Shown here one piece after another: positions 60,297 to 64,000 of a DNA stretch of 64,000 bases. The position numbers and the translations under genes are program-made. Position 1 is the stretch's first letter. Each line of letters starts with the position of its first letter. Below the pieces are notes generated by a model. That model did no database searches. It was given only the letters and a program-made list of their open reading frames with translations, and had not been told where the DNA came from. This stretch comes from Paenibacillus camerounensis (GTDB taxonomy: Bacteria; Bacillota; Bacilli; Paenibacillales; Paenibacillaceae): NCBI RefSeq assembly GCF_000723885.1, contig NZ_CCDG010000035.1, positions 62,001 through 126,000 on the forward strand, given 5' to 3'.

Positions 60297-61046
60297 ATGT
60301 TCTCAGCATTAAAAGGCCAGACGGCTCTGGTTACCGGCGGATCACGCGGAATCGGCCGCAGTATTGCACTTGCTCTCGCAGAGCAGGGCGTTAAGGTAGC
60401 CGTTAACTATTCCGGCAGTGAAGCTGCAGCCCAGGAGACAGTTGCGCGTATTGCCGAGCTGGGCTCTGAGGGCATTGCCCTTAAGGGGAATGTCGGCAGC
60501 AGTGAACAGGCAGAGAACCTTGTCAAGGAGGTAATCAACACCTGGGGCAGAATCGACATTCTGGTCAACAATGCCGGAATTACCCGGGATAACCTGATTA
60601 TGCGCATGAAGGAAGAAGAGTTCGATCAGGTCATTGAGACAAATCTCAAAGGTGTGTTCAACTGCCTGAAGGCTGTTACCCGCCCTATGATGAAACAGCG
60701 CTACGGCCGGATCATCAATATTTCTTCTGTAGTGGGTGTAACAGGTAATCCGGGTCAGATCAACTATACCGCCGCCAAGGCGGGAGTAATCGGGATGACC
60801 AAATCAGCGGCACGGGAGCTGGCTTCCCGCGGAATTACGGTGAACTGTATTGCACCGGGGTTCATTGATACTGATATGACCCGTGAGCTGTCCGATGAAG
60901 TCCGCAGCGAGCTGGTGAAGGGGATTCCCCTTGCCCAGCTCGGTCGGCCGGAGGACATTGCTAACACGGCTGTATTTTTGGTCTCGCAAGGGGCAGCTTA
61001 TATGACAGGCCAGACACTTCACGTGGACGGCGGCATGTACATGTAA
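60297..61046 (+). CDS. fabG: 3-oxoacyl-ACP reductase
   Basis: This 249-residue NADPH-dependent short-chain dehydrogenase performs the first reduction of the elongation cycle. The nucleotide motif is [12 protein letters not shown] follows, and the Ser-Tyr-Lys triad lies in [23 protein letters not shown]. The ATG at 60297 is seven bases after AAGGGG; an ATG at 60276 gives a shorter-spaced, non-conserved extension. It follows fabD by 45 bp. Confidence 0.97.
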   Translation: MFSALKGQTALVTGGSRGIGRSIALALAEQGVKVAVNYSGSEAAAQETVARIAELGSEGIALKGNVGSSEQAENLVKEVINTWGRIDILVNNAGITRDNLIMRMKEEEFDQVIETNLKGVFNCLKAVTRPMMKQRYGRIINISSVVGVTGNPGQINYTAAKAGVIGMTKSAARELASRGITVNCIAPGFIDTDMTRELSDEVRSELVKGIPLAQLGRPEDIANTAVFLVSQGAAYMTGQTLHVDGGMYM

Positions 61047-61117
61047 GGCTAAATCAAGCTTTGAACAGCTATGGAGGGAACGGGAAGAGGCAGCCGGAAA
61101 GCGTTTTTTATGCTCTA

Positions 61118-61150
61118 TGGTATTTTGACTTCATATCTCGTATAATACCA
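61118..61150 (+). promoter_or_regulatory. inverted repeat and -10-like element upstream of acpP
   Basis: TGGTATT (61118-61124) and AATACCA (61144-61150) form a 7-bp inverted repeat that encloses TATAAT (61141-61146). A TTGACT at 61125-61130 is only 10 bp from it. The element lies 19 bp before the acpP start. It could be an internal promoter or an RNA hairpin boosting acpP expression; neither is proven. Confidence 0.4.
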
Positions 61151-61168
61151 AAAGAGGAGGTGAACCGG

Positions 61169-61402
61169 ATGTCCGATGTATTGGAGCGTGTAAAACGCAT
61201 TGTCATCGACCGCTTAGGTGCCGATGAAGCAGAGGTAACATTAGAAGCGTCTTTCAAAGATGATTTGGGTGCTGATTCTCTTGATGTAGTAGAATTGGTT
61301 ATGGAATTGGAAGATGAATTCGATATGGAAATCTCTGATGAAGATGCAGAGAAGATTACGACCGTGGGTGAAGTTGTGAAGTACATACAATCTCATACCT
61401 AG
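61169..61402 (+). CDS. acpP: acyl carrier protein
   Basis: This 77-residue acidic carrier holds the growing fatty acid on phosphopantetheine attached to Ser in [20 protein letters not shown]. It starts [19 protein letters not shown]. The RBS is GAGGAGGTGA at ideal distance; the open frame above is non-coding. It follows fabG by 122 bp, and an inverted repeat with a -10-like box lies between, so extra transcription is possible. It is modified by CoA derived from the coaD pathway. Confidence 0.97.
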   Translation: MSDVLERVKRIVIDRLGADEAEVTLEASFKDDLGADSLDVVELVMELEDEFDMEISDEDAEKITTVGEVVKYIQSHT

Positions 61403-61418
61403 AGTCATATGATTGAGG

Positions 61419-61442
61419 GTCCCGTCCCCAGGGGGGCGGGAC
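61419..61442 (+). terminator. GC-rich hairpin after acpP (partial terminator)
   Basis: GTCCCGTCCCC (61419-61429) pairs with GGGGCGGGAC, with one wobble and a very short loop. The tail TTCTCCTCATTTT is only partly T-rich, so it may trim rather than stop transcription into fabF and raise acpP mRNA relative to fabF. Confidence 0.6.
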
Positions 61443-61618
61443 TTCTCCTCATTTTACACGTATACAGCATTACAACAGGCCGTTGGCCTTCTTAATATGG
61501 GGAAAATAACAGAACCGCAGGCAGAAAGCCTTGGCGGTACTGAAGTTTATATATAGAGTTCAGAAAGCACAGCTTCATAACAAATGAAGTATACAGCTTA
61601 CAGATGGGGTGATTGCGT

Positions 61619-62857
61619 TTGAGTCATAGAGTGGTTATTACAGGAATGGGCGTAATAACGTCCCTGGGCAAGGATCTGGATACCTTCTGGGAGAGCCTGA
61701 TGAGCGGCAAATCCGGAGTTTCTACAGTTGATGCCTTTGATGTCAGTGATTACACTACGAAAATTGCAGCTTCGGTTAAGGATTTTGATGCGGAGGAGCG
61801 TTTTGGCCGCAAGGAAGCCCGCAAGATGGACCGTTTTGTGCAGTTTGCAGTAGCCGCCGGTGAGGAAGCGCTGAAAGACAGCGGACTTAAGATCGGTGAA
61901 GATATTGATGCAGAACGGATCGGCGTATCAGTCGGCTCCGGTATTGGCGGACTGGGAACATGGGAGGACAATCACAACCTGCTGCTCGAAAAGGGGCCGA
62001 AGCGAGTGAGTCCGTTCTTCATCCCGATGATGATCGCCAATATGGGCTCCGGCCAGCTGTCGATTAACCTCGGCGCCAAAGGACCTAACACTACTACTGT
62101 TACTGCCTGTGCGACAGGAAGCCACTCCATTGGAGAATCCTTCCGTCTGATCCAGCGCGGTGATGCGGATGCAATGATCTGCGGCGGTTCGGAAGCGACA
62201 ATCCGTCCTACAGGTATGGCCGGCTTCTGTGCGATGAGAGCCATGTCAACGCGTAATGATGAGCCTGAAAAGGCAAGCCGCCCGTTTGATGTTGACCGTG
62301 ACGGTTTCGTTATGGGTGAAGGGGCCGGTATTCTGATTCTGGAATCACTGGAGCATGCCGAGAAGCGCGGGGCAAAGATCTATGCCGAGGTGATCGGTTA
62401 CGGCCTGAGTGCGGACGCACATCACATGACTGATCCGGACCCTGACGGCGCAGCACGCTGCATAAAGATGGCGATCCGTGATGCCGGAATTAATCCGGAA
62501 GATATTGATTACATCAATGCGCACGGAACCTCCACGCCTGCCGGCGACAAGTCGGAAACGACTGCCGTGAAGAAGGCGCTTGGAGACCACGCTTATAAGG
62601 TAGCTATCAGCTCGACAAAGTCGATGACCGGCCATTTGCTTGGTGCAGCCGGCGGTGTTGAAGCGATCATCTGCGGGCTTTCCCTGCAGAAGAACAGAAT
62701 TGCGCCTACAATTAACCTGGACAATCAGGACCCGGAATGTGATCTGGATTATGTTCCGAATGTACCGCGTGATGCCGATCTTAACATTGTTATGTCCAAC
62801 TCATTCGGATTTGGAGGACATAACGCTACCGTTATTCTCAAAAAATATAAACAGTAA
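61619..62857 (+). CDS. fabF: 3-oxoacyl-ACP synthase II
   Basis: This 412-residue elongating condensing enzyme has the Cys-His-His triad: Cys in TVTACATGSHSIGE (about 163), His in INAHGTSTPAGDKSE (about 302) and His in KSMTGHLLGAAGG (about 338). The TTG start at 61619 (SHRVVITGMGV) is seven bases after GGGGTG; a TTG two codons earlier is too close. It follows acpP by 216 bp, with a hairpin between, and is followed by rnc 15 bp later. Confidence 0.96.
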   Translation: MSHRVVITGMGVITSLGKDLDTFWESLMSGKSGVSTVDAFDVSDYTTKIAASVKDFDAEERFGRKEARKMDRFVQFAVAAGEEALKDSGLKIGEDIDAERIGVSVGSGIGGLGTWEDNHNLLLEKGPKRVSPFFIPMMIANMGSGQLSINLGAKGPNTTTVTACATGSHSIGESFRLIQRGDADAMICGGSEATIRPTGMAGFCAMRAMSTRNDEPEKASRPFDVDRDGFVMGEGAGILILESLEHAEKRGAKIYAEVIGYGLSADAHHMTDPDPDGAARCIKMAIRDAGINPEDIDYINAHGTSTPAGDKSETTAVKKALGDHAYKVAISSTKSMTGHLLGAAGGVEAIICGLSLQKNRIAPTINLDNQDPECDLDYVPNVPRDADLNIVMSNSFGFGGHNATVILKKYKQ

Positions 62858-62872
62858 GGGGAGAACAGTGCA

Positions 62873-63577
62873 GTGAAAGGAGACCTGAAGCAGTTACAGA
62901 GCCAACTTCAAATCCAATTTCACGATCCTGTACTTCTGAAGCAGGCCTTTACCCATGCATCTTATGTGAACGAACACCGGTTCAACCAGCATCAGGATAA
63001 TGAGCGTCTGGAATTTCTGGGCGATGCTGTGCTGGAGCTGACGGTTTCTGAATATTTGTACAACCTGCTGCCCGACAGGCCGGAAGGTGAGCTGACCAAG
63101 CTGAGAGCAGCAATCGTATGTGAGCCTTCACTGGTCAAGTTTGCCGAAAGTCTCGGCTTCGGGCGGTTTGTATTGCTGGGCAAAGGGGAAGAGCTTACGG
63201 GCGGGCGAACCCGCCCGGCCTTGCTGGCTGATGTGTTTGAATCCTTCGTGGGAGCGCTCTATCTTGATCAGGGGCTGGAGACTGTACGCCGCTTTCTGGA
63301 TAATCACGTATTTCCGCTGGTGGAGACAGACGGCAAGCTGCAAATGCAGATGAGCGATTTCAAGACTGAGCTTCAGGAGCTGATCCAGCACCACGGATTA
63401 GGTACGCTGGAATACCGGATTATTGAAGAGCGGGGACCGGCGCATGAGCGTGAATTTGTGTCTGAGGTCTACATGTCCAGCCAATCACTTGGCAGAGGTA
63501 ACGGCCGTTCCAAGAAGGAAGCGGAACAGCAGGCTGCAGCAGCAGCACTTTTGCGGCTGAAGGAAGATGGCGCTTGA
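62873..63577 (+). CDS. rnc: ribonuclease III
   Basis: This 234-residue double-strand-specific endoribonuclease processes rRNA and mRNA. The signature [20 protein letters not shown] with the catalytic acidic residues is near residue 43, and the C-terminal dsRNA-binding domain (about 160-232) ends [24 protein letters not shown] at 62873 has AAGGGGAG upstream. It sits between fabF and smc, the standard order in Bacillales. Confidence 0.96.
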   Translation: MKGDLKQLQSQLQIQFHDPVLLKQAFTHASYVNEHRFNQHQDNERLEFLGDAVLELTVSEYLYNLLPDRPEGELTKLRAAIVCEPSLVKFAESLGFGRFVLLGKGEELTGGRTRPALLADVFESFVGALYLDQGLETVRRFLDNHVFPLVETDGKLQMQMSDFKTELQELIQHHGLGTLEYRIIEERGPAHEREFVSEVYMSSQSLGRGNGRSKKEAEQQAAAAALLRLKEDGA

Positions 63578-63636
63578 ATACAGCAATTGCAATTGTAAAT
63601 GTACAAGCTGAGGCTACCCGAGGCAATTAGCGGAGG

Positions 63637-63698
63637 AGAGCAGCAATGGTCTGAATGCCGGCGTTAAGGCGGAGGTCAGACTTTTGCTGCTCTTTTTC
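63637..63698 (+). terminator. terminator between rnc and smc
   Basis: AGAGCAGCAA (63637-63646) pairs with TTGCTGCTCT (63684-63693), and an inner GTCTGA/TCAGAC pair extends it. TTTTT follows. Confidence 0.88.
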
Positions 63699-63775
63699 GT
63701 CTCAGGGTCCCCGCAAAGTACCTGATTCAGCATCGATGGAGAGAGCCACTTTGTGGGGTTATTTCGAGAACGCTA

Positions 63776-63784
63776 TGTTATAAT
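63776..63784 (+). promoter_or_regulatory. extended -10 promoter of smc
   Basis: TGTTATAAT is an extended -10 (TGnTATAAT), 24 bp upstream of the smc start and downstream of the rnc terminator, so smc has its own promoter. Confidence 0.72.
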
Positions 63785-63807
63785 AGTTCAGAGGTGATAG
63801 GCGAGTT

Positions 63808-64000
63808 ATGTTTTTGAAACGGATTGAATTGGCTGGCTTTAAATCTTTTGCCGACAAAACAGAAATGGAATTCGTGCGCGGCATTACGGCTGTAGTAGGG
63901 CCGAATGGCAGCGGCAAAAGTAATATTTCTGACGGTATCCGCTGGGTGCTTGGTGAACAGAGCGCCAAGTCGCTGCGCGGCGGCAAGATGGAGGATATTA
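63808..64000 (+). CDS. smc: chromosome partition protein Smc, 3' truncated by window edge
   Basis: Only the N-terminus of this large ATPase is present (64 codons). It begins [20 protein letters not shown] and contains Walker [21 protein letters not shown], the exact condensin pattern. The start has GAGGTGATAG upstream. Smc compacts and segregates chromosomes with ScpA and ScpB. Its own promoter lies at 63776. Confidence 0.97.
   Translation, partial: MFLKRIELAGFKSFADKTEMEFVRGITAVVGPNGSGKSNISDGIRWVLGEQSAKSLRGGKMEDI

Overview
The window comes from a low-to-medium GC Gram-positive, spore-forming bacterium, most likely Paenibacillus or a close relative. Three things point there. The right end carries the Bacillales block rsmD-coaD-ylbJ-sepM-tmcAL-ylbN-rpmF followed by fapR-plsX-fabH-fabD-fabG-acpP-fabF-rnc-smc. 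Sporulation-type genes (ylbJ, a YjcZ-like peptide, a Cse60-like protein) are present. Shine-Dalgarno sequences are strong, and GTG and TTG starts are frequent. No rRNA, tRNA or CRISPR array was seen. Coordinates and motifs were read by eye; no database search was possible.

Layout. 1-6.1 kb: the end of a chemoreceptor, an autoregulated TetR gene with an alpha/beta hydrolase, and a NitT/TauT-type ABC importer behind a Fur-like box. 6.3-9.3 kb: secA2 behind a small XRE regulator, and a small hypothetical gene. 9.6-22.4 kb: a beta-lactamase-fold hydrolase, two chemoreceptors, a secreted beta-propeller-like protein, a DHA2 drug exporter, an OmpR-type two-component system, and two paralogous small membrane proteins that bracket a chemoreceptor/two-component divergon. 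22.6-26.4 kb: a siderophore module (Btr-like AraC activator, Fe-siderophore lipoprotein, ferredoxin-NADP reductase-like enzyme) with a perfect Fur box. 26.8-31.8 kb: a nuclease-like gene, a nine-unit tandem repeat, two phosphotransferases and a rhodanese. 32-40.6 kb: photolyase, a beta/gamma-crystallin-like protein, a Ytr-type double ABC operon, a PilZ protein, a pentapeptide-repeat protein and a diguanylate cyclase.

40.7-47.8 kb: a tryptophan-rich 41-residue ORF, a phage-like lysis pair (glucosaminidase and holin) followed by spore-type small proteins, an acetyltransferase, a copper-amine-oxidase-N/hydrolase fusion, and a compact Agr-like quorum-sensing operon. That operon has a kinase-less sensor-like membrane protein, AgrB, an AgrD-like peptide with Ser in place of Cys, and a stand-alone LytTR protein. 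47.8-50.3 kb is a mobile-element or prophage scar with a broken gene. A candidate trans-acting small RNA with C-rich loops lies on the minus strand at about 50.3-50.5 kb, next to rsmD. 50.6-64 kb is the conserved core block for CoA, fatty acid and phospholipid synthesis, controlled by FapR through a visible operator, and it runs into rnc and smc.

The items most worth following up are the kinase-less Agr operon, the small RNA candidate, the paralog-bracketed signalling divergon, the Fur box on a TauT-type transporter, and two genes whose best start codons are non-canonical (ATT and ATA).
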